The position numbers and the translations under genes were made by a program. A DNA stretch of 64,000 nt from an uncultured Atopobium sp. (GTDB taxonomy: Bacteria; Actinomycetota; Coriobacteriia; Coriobacteriales; Atopobiaceae): contig CALIAD010000047.1 of the NCBI GenBank assembly GCA_938041635.1, forward strand, positions 17,630 through 81,629, in the 5' to 3' direction. Below are positions 1 through 8,699 of the stretch, piece by piece (the first letter of the stretch is position 1; each line of letters opens with the position of its first letter). The notes under the pieces are model-generated. The model saw only the letters and a program-made list of their open reading frames with translations. It made no database searches and had not been told where the DNA came from.

Positions 1-27
1 CTCGGCGATATTATTGACAACTACTAA
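1..27 (+). CDS. manY: C-terminal end of a mannose-family PTS IIC subunit (partial)
   Basis: The first eight codons read LGDIIDNY and then a TAA stop, 21 bases before the IID gene. A short acidic tail directly upstream of IID is what the IIC (ManY-like) permease subunit gives in mannose-family PTS operons. Only the tail is visible, so the identity rests mainly on gene order. Confidence 0.55.
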   Translation, partial: LGDIIDNY

Positions 28-48
28 TTCTGAAGGAGCGTGAAACTA

Positions 49-966
49 ATGGAGAATAAGATTCAGCTTTCTAAGAAAGACCGCATGTCTGTTGCTCTTC
101 GTCATCAGTTCCTTCAGGGTTCTTGGAACTACGAGCGTATGCAGAACGGTGGTTGGGCATTCTCAATGATTCCAGCCATCAAAAAGCTTTATCCAAAAAA
201 AGAAGATCAGGTAGCAGCTCTTAAGCGCCACCTTGAGTTCTACAACACTCACCCTTATGTTTCTGCACCAGTCATGGGCGTTACCCTTGCACTGGAGGAG
301 GGACGTGCTAACGGTGAGCCTATTGACGACGTTGCAATTCAGGGCGTCAAGGTAGGCATGATGGGTCCTCTAGCTGGTGTTGGTGACCCAGTCTTCTGGT
401 TTACCGTCCGTCCAATTCTTGGAGCACTCGGCGCATCTATTGCCGCTGGTGGTTCTGCACTTGGCCCTATTCTCTTCTTTGTTCTGTGGAACGTCATCCG
501 CCTTTCCTTCCTGTGGTACACCCAGGAGTTTGGCTACAAGGCAGGCGCTTCAATTTCTTCCGATCTTTCTGGCGGCATGCTGGGCAAGATTACCGAGGGT
601 GCTTCTATTCTTGGTATGTTTATCATTGGTGCCCTGGTACAGCGCTGGGTTTCAATTTCATTTACCCCAGTTGTTTCTACCATTCCTCAGCAGGCAGGCG
701 CCTACATTGATTGGACAAGCATTCCTTCAGGAGTAGAGGGAATGCACCAGGCATTAAAGCTTTACGCTGCACTTGGACCAAACGGCCTTGACCCAGTCAA
801 GGTAACCACACTGCAGTCCAACCTTGACTCGCTTGTTCCTGGACTGGCAGCTGTTGGTCTGACACTGCTTTGCTGCTCACTACTTAAGAAGAAGGTCTCT
901 CCAATTGCTATCATCCTGGCTCTCTTTGCCGTTGGTATTATTGGTCGACTCCTTGGCTTTATGTAA
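49..966 (+). CDS. manZ: Mannose/fructose/sorbose PTS system IID component
   Basis: This 305-residue membrane protein matches the PTS EIID-Man family. It forms the sugar channel with IIC and passes hexose to the phosphorylating IIAB subunits. The N-terminus has the family pattern (LSKKDRMSVALRHQFLQGSW), followed by the conserved GPLAGVGDP segment near residue 108 and hydrophobic stretches up to a membrane-spanning C-terminus. I chose ATG at 49 because AGGAG at 34-38 is 10 bases upstream; an in-frame GTG at 40 lies too close to that site. It follows the IIC tail and precedes manO, so it closes a mannose PTS operon. Confidence 0.93.
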   Translation: MENKIQLSKKDRMSVALRHQFLQGSWNYERMQNGGWAFSMIPAIKKLYPKKEDQVAALKRHLEFYNTHPYVSAPVMGVTLALEEGRANGEPIDDVAIQGVKVGMMGPLAGVGDPVFWFTVRPILGALGASIAAGGSALGPILFFVLWNVIRLSFLWYTQEFGYKAGASISSDLSGGMLGKITEGASILGMFIIGALVQRWVSISFTPVVSTIPQQAGAYIDWTSIPSGVEGMHQALKLYAALGPNGLDPVKVTTLQSNLDSLVPGLAAVGLTLLCCSLLKKKVSPIAIILALFAVGIIGRLLGFM

Positions 967-1005
967 TGAGTAAGAGTACGCATTAGTACTCAACTTCGCA
1001 CGAAT

Positions 1006-1041
1006 ATGGGTCGCGCTCTATAATGGGTGCGACCCATTTTT
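1006..1041 (+). terminator. Hairpin with T tail between manZ and manO
   Basis: ATGGGTCGC (1006-1014) pairs perfectly with GCGACCCAT (1029-1037) and is followed by TTTTT, just ahead of the manO ribosome binding site. It could terminate part of the transcription after manZ and lower manO expression, or process the message. Confidence 0.55.
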
Positions 1042-1052
1042 GAAAGGATTGT

Positions 1053-1460
1053 ATGGCTCAGTCTCAAAACAGTACGGTCGATTTCACCGCAAAGGCAACG
1101 TCATTCCACGGGCTAGCTACGTATGGCGATATTCTTATTGGTAATAAGGCCTTTGAGTTCTACAACCAAAAAAATCCTGAAGATTACATCCAGATTCCCT
1201 GGGATCAGATAGATCATGTGGCCGCCTCAGTTATGGGACGTACCAAAAGCATTTCTCGCTTTGCTATTTTTACTAAAAGCAATGGTAACTACTCGTTTTC
1301 TACGCGAGACAATAAAGCAACACTGAGGGCAATTCGCGCCTATATAGGGGAGGAGAAACTCGTGCGTTCTCCAAACTTCTGGTTTGTCTTTAAGCACGGA
1401 CTTATGGCAATTCCACAGCTTCCTCGCCTTATTAAAGAGAGTTTTATTAAAAAGAAGTAA
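1053..1460 (+). CDS. manO: DUF956 family protein, ManO-like
   Basis: This 135-residue soluble protein matches the DUF956/ManO family, encoded next to mannose-class PTS genes in Gram-positive bacteria and considered a modulator of that operon. The core FHGLATYGDILIGNKAFEFY and the IPWDQIDHVAASV stretch are typical. The ATG at 1053 is preceded by GAAAGGA. Its place after IIC-IID supports the call. No DNA-binding fold is evident, and the biochemical role of the family is not settled. Confidence 0.8.
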   Translation: MAQSQNSTVDFTAKATSFHGLATYGDILIGNKAFEFYNQKNPEDYIQIPWDQIDHVAASVMGRTKSISRFAIFTKSNGNYSFSTRDNKATLRAIRAYIGEEKLVRSPNFWFVFKHGLMAIPQLPRLIKESFIKKK

Positions 1461-1596
1461 GCAAATTTTGCATTTTCACAAGAGCCGCCAGCACGGAAGG
1501 CGTGAAACTGATAAAATCCAACATGCATATACGTGTCGCGGGTAGTTTGAAAATTCACGTTCTTCTCGCGACTTTATCGAGTGAAAAGAGTTAGAC

Positions 1597-2160
1597 GTGG
1601 CAACTATCAGCACCGCAGATTTCAAGAACGGCCTTGGCCTTAAGATTAACGATAAGTACTACACCATCGTTGAGTTCCAGCACGTAAAGCCAGGTAAGGG
1701 CGGCGCTTTTGTCCGCTATAAGATTCGTGACCTTCGCTCTGGCCGCGTTATTGATCAGACCTGCAACGCTGGTACCAAGTTTGAGAACGTTCTTCTGCTC
1801 ACCAAAGAGATGCAGTACCTCTACAACGACGGTGAGTCCTTCTACTTCATGGACAATGAGACTTACGATCAGGTAGCTGTTCCAGCTGATTTTATTGGCG
1901 AGAAGAGCGTCTGGTTCAAAGAGAACGATAATGCACAGCTTCTCTATGCAGACACTGAGCTTCTTGGTGTTGAACCTCCAATGTTCATTGAGGCAGAGAT
2001 TACTGAGACTGACCCAGGCTTCAAGGGAGACACCGTTCAGGGCGGTACCAAGCCAGCAACTATTGAGACTGGCGCAACACTTCAGGTTCCAATGTATCTG
2101 AACCAGGGTGAGCGCATTAAGGTTGACACCCGCGACGGCAAGTTTGTTTCTCGCGTTTAA
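1597..2160 (+). CDS. efp: Translation elongation factor P
   Basis: EF-P is a three-domain, tRNA-shaped protein that binds the ribosome E site and relieves stalling at polyproline. The length (187 residues) is standard. The domain I loop reads KPGKGGAF with the tip lysine at residue 34, the position modified in many bacteria. The C-terminal TGATLQVPMYLNQGERIKVDT block is the classic domain III signature. The start is GTG at 1597, with only a weak AAGAG site upstream. Which tip modification is used cannot be told from this window. Confidence 0.97.
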   Translation: MATISTADFKNGLGLKINDKYYTIVEFQHVKPGKGGAFVRYKIRDLRSGRVIDQTCNAGTKFENVLLLTKEMQYLYNDGESFYFMDNETYDQVAVPADFIGEKSVWFKENDNAQLLYADTELLGVEPPMFIEAEITETDPGFKGDTVQGGTKPATIETGATLQVPMYLNQGERIKVDTRDGKFVSRV

Positions 2161-2242
2161 CGCATACGCTTTGGGTATATAAACGCCCAACAGGTATTGA
2201 GTAATTATTTCAAAGACAGTTTGTCTTTTTTAGGGGGTAGAC

Positions 2243-2608
2243 ATGGCTGAAACAGAGCTTCGTATAGCAGGCATCGGCATCTCAAAAGATGTAATTTCAA
2301 CGGTTGTCTCCGGCGCAGCTGGAAGTGTTGAAGGTGTTGCCTCCGTTGGCGGAAACGATACACTGGCATCCAACCTTATTAACGTCTTTACCAGCAGAAG
2401 CCTTGCACCAGAGAAGGCTGTTGAGGCAGGCGTAGAGAACGGTCAGCTCCATCTTGGAGTTCACCTTACCGTTTTCTATGGCTATCCTTTCACAAAGCTT
2501 GCTTCTGAGGTAAGACTTGCTGTTGCAACTGCTGTAAATGAGCAGATTGGCGTCAGTATCGCTTCCGTTGATGTTTACATTGACAGCCTTGTTTTTCCTA
2601 AGGAGTAG
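2243..2608 (+). CDS. Asp23/Gls24 family envelope stress protein
   Basis: This 121-residue protein has the Asp23 (alkaline shock) fold pattern: an N-terminal strand-helix segment ending in GVASVGGN, then a VHLTVFYGYP strand and a C-terminal region ending SVDVYIDSLVF. Members associate with the membrane or envelope in Gram-positive bacteria and respond to stress. ATG at 2243 follows AGGGGG. It sits between efp and nusB, a gene order common in Firmicutes and Coriobacteria, so it probably belongs to the same transcription unit as nusB. Confidence 0.88.
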   Translation: MAETELRIAGIGISKDVISTVVSGAAGSVEGVASVGGNDTLASNLINVFTSRSLAPEKAVEAGVENGQLHLGVHLTVFYGYPFTKLASEVRLAVATAVNEQIGVSIASVDVYIDSLVFPKE

Positions 2609-2610
2609 GC

Positions 2611-3114
2611 TTGAGCGTTAAGTTTTTTGGACGTACCCGCGCCCGTAGCCAAGCACTACAGCTTTTGTTCCAGGCTGAAGCCACTAATCGCAGCGTTCTT
2701 GAGGTCCTCGACGGAGACTACACGCTCTCCGAGGGACCTCTTGACGAGTATGCACAGTCACTGGCAGTAGGAGCAGATGGTATCAGAGATGATCTTGATG
2801 ACATCATTGCTGCTTACTCAAAGGACTGGGCAATTGATCGCATGCCTTCTGTTGACCGCAATCTTCTAAGAATTTCTCTCTACGAGATTCTGGAGGTTCC
2901 AGAGGTTGACGTTGCTGTTGCTATTAATGAGGTAGTTGACCTTGCTCGCGCTTACTGCGGCGATGATTCTCCTCGCTTTATTAACGGCGTTCTTGGTCGT
3001 ATTGTTGATGACATTGAGGCTGGAGAAGACATTTATTCTCTGTGCCATAAGCAGTCTGCTGAGCAAGACGTTTCTGAAGAAGAGCCAGAGAGCTCTGTGG
3101 AAGATGCAGAGTAG
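2611..3114 (+). CDS. nusB: Transcription antitermination factor NusB
   Basis: NusB joins NusE/S10 to boxA RNA in rRNA antitermination complexes. The start RTRARSQALQLLFQAE and the central DRNLLRISLYEIL and AINEVVDLARAY segments are family hallmarks. The start is TTG at 2611, with AGGAG at 2601-2605 inside the end of the preceding gene, suggesting translational coupling. The last 20 or so residues form an acidic tail (EEEPESS) beyond the normal fold, like the tail on the XseB encoded next. Confidence 0.94.
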   Translation: MSVKFFGRTRARSQALQLLFQAEATNRSVLEVLDGDYTLSEGPLDEYAQSLAVGADGIRDDLDDIIAAYSKDWAIDRMPSVDRNLLRISLYEILEVPEVDVAVAINEVVDLARAYCGDDSPRFINGVLGRIVDDIEAGEDIYSLCHKQSAEQDVSEEEPESSVEDAE

Positions 3115-3116
3115 TC

Positions 3117-3464
3117 ATGGCAAAAATCGATACTTCTGAATATCAGAGCTTTGACCAGATAACCGCAAGACTTGATTCAATTGTTGATCAAGTTCGCGAT
3201 AAAAACGTCTCGCTGGAGCATTCTCTTGACCTCTTTGATGAGGCTATTGCTCTAGGCTCAAAGGCTGTCAACATGGTTGACACCACAGAGTTTACGCCAG
3301 AAGAGGAAGAGCGTCTGATTCAGGCTCAGGCAGCAGGGGACGCAGCTGACGCAAGCGGCACAGCGGCTGCCACTGATGAACAAGCTTCTTCTGAGCAGGT
3401 TGAGGTTTCAGCTGCAGATGAAACGTCGTCTGATGACGCGGTTTCAGAAAGCGATGAGCACTAG
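3117..3464 (+). CDS. xseB: Exodeoxyribonuclease VII small subunit with an acidic tail
   Basis: Residues 5-65 match XseB: FDQITARLDSIVDQ, then VSLEHSLDLFDEAIALG. XseB wraps around the catalytic XseA subunit of the single-strand exonuclease. The family is usually about 60-80 residues; this one has 115, with a low-complexity Ala/Ser/Asp/Glu tail of about 45 residues. The large subunit xseA, normally adjacent, is not in this window. The stop codon overlaps the GTG start of tlyA by one base. Confidence 0.85.
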   Translation: MAKIDTSEYQSFDQITARLDSIVDQVRDKNVSLEHSLDLFDEAIALGSKAVNMVDTTEFTPEEEERLIQAQAAGDAADASGTAAATDEQASSEQVEVSAADETSSDDAVSESDEH

Positions 3465-4270
3465 TGGCTCAACGCATTTCTCGCCAAAGGCTCGACAAAG
3501 AGCTAGTTAGGCAAGGATTTTTCAAGGACACTCAAGCTGCATTACGTGCAATTCTTGCGGGTGATGTTTCTACGCGCGACAGAAGATTAACTTCAGCAGG
3601 AGAGCTTGTTCCTGAGGGATTGTTTCTACACGTAAAAGGTGCTATTCCATACGTGAGCCGAGGCGGACTTAAGCTCGAGCGTGCCTTTGAAGTTTTTGAT
3701 TTTACGGTTCAACATAAAAAATGTTTAGATATTGGCTGTTCAACTGGTGGTTTTACCGATTGTCTGCTTCAAAATGGAGCTGCTTCGGTTACCTCGGTTG
3801 ATGTTGGCTATGCGCAGTTTGATTGGTCGCTCAGAAACGACAGCAGGGTTGAACTGCTCGAACGTACAAATATTACGTCCCTGCCAGAAATGGGCTACTC
3901 GCACGTTTTTGATGTTGCTGTGTGTGACGTATCGTTTACGTCAATCTTGTCAATTCTTCCTTCTGTTTTAGATGTTCTAGCTCCTGAAGGAGCCTTTGTT
4001 ACGCTGGTCAAACCGCAGTTTGAAGCTAAGAGGGAAGAAGTGGGTGAGGGCGGTATTGTGACTGATGCCTCCGTGCGTCTGCAAACGCTGCAAAAGGTTT
4101 CCGATGCGTTTAAGGAAGCTCATATGGGTCCTTTGGGCGCGTGTGAAAGTCCTATTCACGGTGCTAAGGGTAACGTGGAATATTTACTGTTTGGACAGCT
4201 TGAGGCAGGTTCGCATGATTTGGATCTTGCTTCAGTGGTATCGAGTCATTCTGTAGAAATAGTGAAATAG
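3464..4270 (+). CDS. tlyA: TlyA family rRNA 2'-O-methyltransferase (hemolysin A family)
   Basis: The protein has 268 residues: an S4 RNA-binding domain (about 1-60), the linker SRGGLKL, then a FtsJ/RrmJ-type methyltransferase with the SAM-binding motif DIGCSTGGFTDC at 89-100 and the catalytic-site segment LVKPQFEA. Characterised TlyA enzymes methylate ribose in 16S and/or 23S rRNA, affecting capreomycin sensitivity. The start is GTG at 3464, overlapping the xseB stop. The order xseB-tlyA-nadK-recN is a reduced form of the widespread xse-isp-dxs-tlyA-nadK-argR-recN cluster. Confidence 0.92.
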   Translation: MAQRISRQRLDKELVRQGFFKDTQAALRAILAGDVSTRDRRLTSAGELVPEGLFLHVKGAIPYVSRGGLKLERAFEVFDFTVQHKKCLDIGCSTGGFTDCLLQNGAASVTSVDVGYAQFDWSLRNDSRVELLERTNITSLPEMGYSHVFDVAVCDVSFTSILSILPSVLDVLAPEGAFVTLVKPQFEAKREEVGEGGIVTDASVRLQTLQKVSDAFKEAHMGPLGACESPIHGAKGNVEYLLFGQLEAGSHDLDLASVVSSHSVEIVK

Positions 4271-4286
4271 AACGAATGTTCTATTT
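4265..4286. promoter_or_regulatory. LexA-type SOS box upstream of nadK-recN
   Basis: GAACGAATGTTC at 4270-4281 fits the Gram-positive LexA/DinR core GAACRNRYGTTY exactly, inside a larger inverted repeat with 9-base arms (AAATAGAAC / GTTCTATTT). It begins at the tlyA stop codon. A good -10 hexamer TATACT lies at 4313-4318, so the box is placed upstream of a nadK-recN promoter. RecN belongs to the SOS regulon in several bacteria, which supports the reading. Confidence 0.62.
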
Positions 4287-4387
4287 TGTAGTATTGTTTA
4301 TAGTTTTTTAGGTATACTAAGTACATCGAATCAGACGCTTTAACTGTTTCAGTTGTGCAATCAAGCAAAATCGGGAGAGTGGTTTGC

Positions 4388-5245
4388 GTGAAGGTACTTC
4401 TTGTTCCAAATTTTTCAAGAGAAGTTGCTGTTTCTGGTGCACGTGAACTTGAAGAATGGCTTTTTGAGCAGGGATGTGATGTCCAGTGGGCACACGATAA
4501 AAAGCTGTTCCCGGATAAAGTTGTAGATTGTTCTGATTGCCAGCTTGTTATTTCTCTTGGTGGAGACGGAACGCTTCTGAGGGCCGCCAAAATTGTTGAG
4601 TATTCAGAAATTCCAATTTTGGGCATCTCTTATGGTCACCTTGGCTTTTTAACCAGTGCAACTCCTCATCAAATGATTGAGATGGTAGCTGATGCTCTTG
4701 CTGGAGAGCTCCACGTATCTAGAAGAGCAACACTTGCAATAGAAACAGAGTATGAGCTTCCATCTGGAGAAACTTACGTCGAGAAGACCTTCTCGCTCAA
4801 TGATTTTGCAGTTTCCAGAGGTGGAGCAGGCGATATGGTTGAGTTTACAGTTTCTGTATCAGGCAACCATATTGATAAGCTTCGCGGTGATGGTTTTGTT
4901 GTTAGTACAGCAACTGGATCCACCGGCTATGCTCTTGCTGCTGGTGGCCCTATTGTTACACCAGAGTTCTCGGGAATGGTTTGCGTGCCAATCGCACCAC
5001 ATACTATTTTGGCTCGTGCATTCCTTACCTCTCCTTCTGATGTGGTTGAAATTACCATGTCAAAAGATAGGCCGGCGACATGTCACTTCTTCTCTGATGG
5101 GCAAAACATTAAGCATCCAGAAGAGGGTGTGGCTACCAAAGCTCGTATTAGCCGTGGACCAGGAGATATCATTCTGCTTGATAGAAGTGCTGATAGTTTC
5201 TATCGTTCAGTTTCTCGTGTATTTTACGGTAAAACTGGTCAGTAA
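4388..5245 (+). CDS. nadK: NAD kinase
   Basis: NAD kinase makes NADP from NAD with ATP or polyphosphate. The protein (285 residues) carries the GGDGT motif at 58-62, the NDF triplet (SLNDFAVSRGG), and the glycine-rich GDGFVVSTATGSTGYALAAGG block, all diagnostic. I chose GTG at 4388 because GGGAGAG lies 8-9 bases upstream and MKVLLVPN is a natural first strand; earlier in-frame GTG codons at 4355 and 4379 are poorly spaced. It is probably co-transcribed with recN from a promoter with TATACT at 4313-4318. Confidence 0.94.
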   Translation: MKVLLVPNFSREVAVSGARELEEWLFEQGCDVQWAHDKKLFPDKVVDCSDCQLVISLGGDGTLLRAAKIVEYSEIPILGISYGHLGFLTSATPHQMIEMVADALAGELHVSRRATLAIETEYELPSGETYVEKTFSLNDFAVSRGGAGDMVEFTVSVSGNHIDKLRGDGFVVSTATGSTGYALAAGGPIVTPEFSGMVCVPIAPHTILARAFLTSPSDVVEITMSKDRPATCHFFSDGQNIKHPEEGVATKARISRGPGDIILLDRSADSFYRSVSRVFYGKTGQ

Positions 5246-5256
5246 GCAGGTCATAT

Positions 5257-6888
5257 ATGCTTGATGAACTTCGCGTGCAAAATGTTGCACTTATTGAAGA
5301 CGCTTCTCTTGCACCCGCCTCAGGTTTAACTGTTTTAACAGGAGAGACAGGTGCTGGTAAAACCGCTCTTTTATCTTCCATTAAGCTCTTAGTAGGAGAG
5401 CGTGCGGATGCTTCTGCAGTAAGAGAAGGAACAGACGCTCTTAGGGTTGAGGCACGCTTTTTTACCTCGCCAGAAGATCAAGAGGGAATTGTAGTCTCTA
5501 GAAAAGTCTCTGCTGATGGCAGAGGCAGAGTAGAGATTGATGGCCACATGGCATCAGTTAAAGAACTGGCCGGAGGTATTGGAACATCAATTGATCTGTG
5601 TGGTCAGCATGAGCATCAAAGGCTGCTTGACGTAAAGAACCATGTCAGCATGTTGGACGCATGGATTGGATCAGATATTCAATCTTGTCAGACAGAGTAT
5701 GTAGACGCTCTTCATGCTTACCATGCTGCAGTCGCTGAACTTCAACGAGTTATTGAAGTAAGCCAGTCTAGCAATGCAAAGATTGATGAAGCGGCATTTC
5801 TTGTTCAAAGAATTGATGAGGTCTCTCCTAAAGAAGGGGAGTTAGAAGACCTAGAAGAGCAACTTCCTCGGTTTGAACACGCAGAGGCTCTCCTTCAAGC
5901 TGCAGGAGGAACACATGAGTTGCTCTCAGGAGATGAGGGCGTTATTGATTCTCTCTCTGATGCAGTTCAGATGCTTCAAAGTGCTGCAACGTTTGATGCT
6001 ACGCTAGGTAATTATGCAGAGTCTCTTTCAAGCGCACTTATAGAGATTGAGGATGTTTCTTCAGAGCTCAGAAGCTATGTTGGATCTCTCGATTTTGATG
6101 AAGAAGCACTTGAAGAGATGCAAAGTCGTATGGCTCGTCTTCAGGGTCTTATGAGAACGTATGGCCCTGGTATGAAAGATGTATTTAAGAAATACCAGGT
6201 AGCTCAAAACCTTCTTGAGGTTACAAGAGACACAGAAAAGCTTGTCCGTGAGGCACAGGCAGAAGTAGATAAAGCAAAAGAAACTCTTACCGTAAAGGCT
6301 CAGGCACTTAAAAAGGTTCGTGTTGCTGCAGCTCCAAAACTTTGTGATGCTGTTACTAAGCAAATGAGTCATCTGCAGATGGGTTCAGCTCAGATTGAAT
6401 TGAACTTTGAAGATCTTCCTTTTGAGCAGTGGAATAAAGTTGGTTCTACAAAGATTGAGCTTATGTACAAGCCTTCAGCTCAGATGACTGCTCGTCCGCT
6501 TAGAAAAATTGCCTCTGGTGGTGAGGTTTCTCGCGTCATGCTTGCATGCAAAGTGGTTCTAGGAGAGTCTGACGTCTGCGATACGCTTGTATTTGATGAG
6601 GTTGACGCTGGTGTTGGTGGAGCTACTGCCGTTGCTCTTGCAGAGGTTTTAGCGCAGCTTGCTAAAACACATCAGGTGATTGTGGTAACTCACTTGCCAC
6701 AGGTTGCTGTTATGGCCTCTAAACAGTATGTAGTCTCAAAGACAGAAGAACATAACGCGCTCCCTATAACTTCTCTTACAGAGGTTTCTGGTACTCAGAG
6801 AGAAGAAGAGATTGCACGCATGCTTTCAGGCTCTATAACTGAGGCTTCTTTGGCTCACGCGCATGAGTTGCTGTCAGAAGCCCGCTAG
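5257..6888 (+). CDS. recN: DNA repair protein RecN
   Basis: RecN is an SMC-like ATPase that holds broken DNA ends together in double-strand break repair. Walker A GETGAGKT is at 29-36, then the GQHEHQ Q-loop-like segment, a long central coiled coil (about 150-380), the ABC signature region KIASGGEVSRVML near 418, Walker B FDEVDAGVGG near 446 and the H-loop VTHLPQVA. Length 543 is normal. It starts 11 bases after nadK and probably falls under the LexA-type box at 4265-4286. Confidence 0.96.
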   Translation: MLDELRVQNVALIEDASLAPASGLTVLTGETGAGKTALLSSIKLLVGERADASAVREGTDALRVEARFFTSPEDQEGIVVSRKVSADGRGRVEIDGHMASVKELAGGIGTSIDLCGQHEHQRLLDVKNHVSMLDAWIGSDIQSCQTEYVDALHAYHAAVAELQRVIEVSQSSNAKIDEAAFLVQRIDEVSPKEGELEDLEEQLPRFEHAEALLQAAGGTHELLSGDEGVIDSLSDAVQMLQSAATFDATLGNYAESLSSALIEIEDVSSELRSYVGSLDFDEEALEEMQSRMARLQGLMRTYGPGMKDVFKKYQVAQNLLEVTRDTEKLVREAQAEVDKAKETLTVKAQALKKVRVAAAPKLCDAVTKQMSHLQMGSAQIELNFEDLPFEQWNKVGSTKIELMYKPSAQMTARPLRKIASGGEVSRVMLACKVVLGESDVCDTLVFDEVDAGVGGATAVALAEVLAQLAKTHQVIVVTHLPQVAVMASKQYVVSKTEEHNALPITSLTEVSGTQREEEIARMLSGSITEASLAHAHELLSEAR

Positions 6889-6978
6889 ATTTTTCAGAAC
6901 TATATGGACATAACAATGTATTTGTTTGGAGATTAAATTTCTCGGCACTATGGGCCTTAAAGCGGAATAATATAAAGA

Positions 6979-7014
6979 CCCGTAGAAATGTAATTGGCTA
7001 ATCTTACCTACGGG
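6979..7014 (+). promoter_or_regulatory. Leader hairpin overlapping the pyrG ribosome binding site
   Basis: CCCGTAG (6979-6985) can pair with CTACGGG (7008-7014), whose 3' arm contains part of the GGGAG ribosome binding site of pyrG. An AT-rich TAATAT/TATAAA -10-like segment lies just upstream at 6968-6976. It could tune pyrG translation or start-site choice. Low T content means it is not a terminator. Confidence 0.3.
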
Positions 7015-7022
7015 AGTAATCC

Positions 7023-8672
7023 ATGACCAAGCACATATTTGTAACAGGTGGCGTTGTTTCCTCTCTTGGAAAAGGAATCACTGCTGCATCTCTCGGCCGA
7101 CTTCTTAAGGCTCGTGGCTATAAGGTCATGATGCAAAAAGCTGACCCATATCTCAATGTTGACCCAGGCACTATGAGTCCTTTCCAGCATGGTGAGGTTT
7201 TTGTCACTGAGGACGGTAAAGAGACTGACCTTGACCTTGGTCATTATGAGCGCTTTATTGACGAGAATCTTACCAGGGAGTCTAACTTCACCACTGGTCT
7301 CATTTATCAGTCTTTGATTCAGCGTGAGCGCGCTGGAGACTTCCTTGGCGGTACAGTTCAGGTAATTCCTCATGTAACTGATGCAATTAAGGCTCGTTTT
7401 GCTCGCATTGAAGAGGTTACTAATGCTGATGTAGTCATCACAGAGCTTGGTGGCACTATTGGTGATATTGAGTCACAGCCTTTTGTTGAGGCAATTCGCC
7501 AGTTTAGAAAAGAGCGTGGCGCAAGCAACGTTGCTATTATTCACGTTAGCCTTGTTCCTTATATTGCTGCTGCTCATGAGGTCAAGACTAAGCCTACGCA
7601 GCACTCCGTAAAAGAGCTTCGTTCCCTTGGCATTCAGCCAGACTTCATCGTGTGCCGTTCTAGCCATTCTGTGGATGAATCTATTCGCGAGAAAATCGCT
7701 AATTTCTGCGACGTTGATGCAGATTGCGTTTTTGAGAACAATGATCTGCCTTCAATTTACGATGTTCCAGCACACCTGGCAGCACAGGGATTTGACAAAA
7801 AGGTACTTGAGCGTCTTGGTCTTGAAGTCCGTCCAAGTGATCTTGGCAGCTGGGAAGCATTTACTACTGCTATGCATAAGGCAAATGCACTTGAAGACGC
7901 AACAAGAATTTATGTTGTCGGCAAGTATACGCAGCTGCCTGATGCTTACCTTTCTGTTATTGAGGCACTTCACCACTCTGGTATTTTCTATGGCAGGCAC
8001 GTTGATATCCGCCTGGTAAATGGTGAAGAGCTGACAGAAGAAGACGTAGAGCAGGAGCTTGCTGGTGCGGACGGCATTTTGGTTCCTGGCGGCTTTGGTC
8101 TTCGCGGCGTAGAGGGCAAGATGGTTGCTATTCGTCGTGCTCGTGAGCTCAAGATTCCTTACCTTGGTGTTTGCCTTGGCATGCAGATGGCTGTTACTGA
8201 GTTTGCTCGTGACGTCTGCGGCATGGAGGGCGCAAATTCAGCAGAGTTTGGTCCAGATACTCCATATCCTGTCATCGATCTTATGCCTGATCAGGAGGAT
8301 ATTACTGACAAGGGCGGTACCATGCGCCTTGGTTCTTATCCTTGTAAGGTTGTCGAGGGAACTCTTGCACACGAGGCATATGGCAACAACTTGGTTTACG
8401 AGCGTCATCGTCACCGCTATGAGGTAAGCAACGTATTCCGTAATCAGCTTGTTGAGGCTGGTCTGGTAGTTTCTGGTGTTTCTCCAGACGATCGCCTTGT
8501 AGAGATGATTGAGCTTCCAGAGTCTGTTCACCCTTGGTTTGTTGCAAGTCAGGCACACCCAGAGTTTAAGAGCCGTCCAACTCATCCTGCACCTTTGTTC
8601 CGTGAGTTTGCACGTGCAGCAATCGCTCATCATGAGGGTGTTGACCGTCATGATGTAAACCAGTCTCTCTAA
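7023..8672 (+). CDS. pyrG: CTP synthase
   Basis: CTP synthase aminates UTP to CTP with glutamine. The N-terminal synthetase domain begins [18 protein letters not shown], the family signature with its P-loop. The C-terminal class I glutaminase has PGGFGLRG, the nucleophile elbow GVCLGMQ (Cys near residue 383) and the catalytic HPEFKSRP. At 549 residues it is full length. ATG at 7023 follows GGGAG. It is 134 bases from recN and 27 bases before xerD, with which it likely shares a transcript. Confidence 0.97.
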   Translation: MTKHIFVTGGVVSSLGKGITAASLGRLLKARGYKVMMQKADPYLNVDPGTMSPFQHGEVFVTEDGKETDLDLGHYERFIDENLTRESNFTTGLIYQSLIQRERAGDFLGGTVQVIPHVTDAIKARFARIEEVTNADVVITELGGTIGDIESQPFVEAIRQFRKERGASNVAIIHVSLVPYIAAAHEVKTKPTQHSVKELRSLGIQPDFIVCRSSHSVDESIREKIANFCDVDADCVFENNDLPSIYDVPAHLAAQGFDKKVLERLGLEVRPSDLGSWEAFTTAMHKANALEDATRIYVVGKYTQLPDAYLSVIEALHHSGIFYGRHVDIRLVNGEELTEEDVEQELAGADGILVPGGFGLRGVEGKMVAIRRARELKIPYLGVCLGMQMAVTEFARDVCGMEGANSAEFGPDTPYPVIDLMPDQEDITDKGGTMRLGSYPCKVVEGTLAHEAYGNNLVYERHRHRYEVSNVFRNQLVEAGLVVSGVSPDDRLVEMIELPESVHPWFVASQAHPEFKSRPTHPAPLFREFARAAIAHHEGVDRHDVNQSL

Positions 8673-8699
8673 GCAGAATTTTACTAGGGAAGAATACGT

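Noticed and set aside
6979..7014. pyrG leader as a Bacillus-type CTP attenuator
   Set aside because: No T-tailed terminator follows the hairpin, so only a weak regulatory hairpin is supported.
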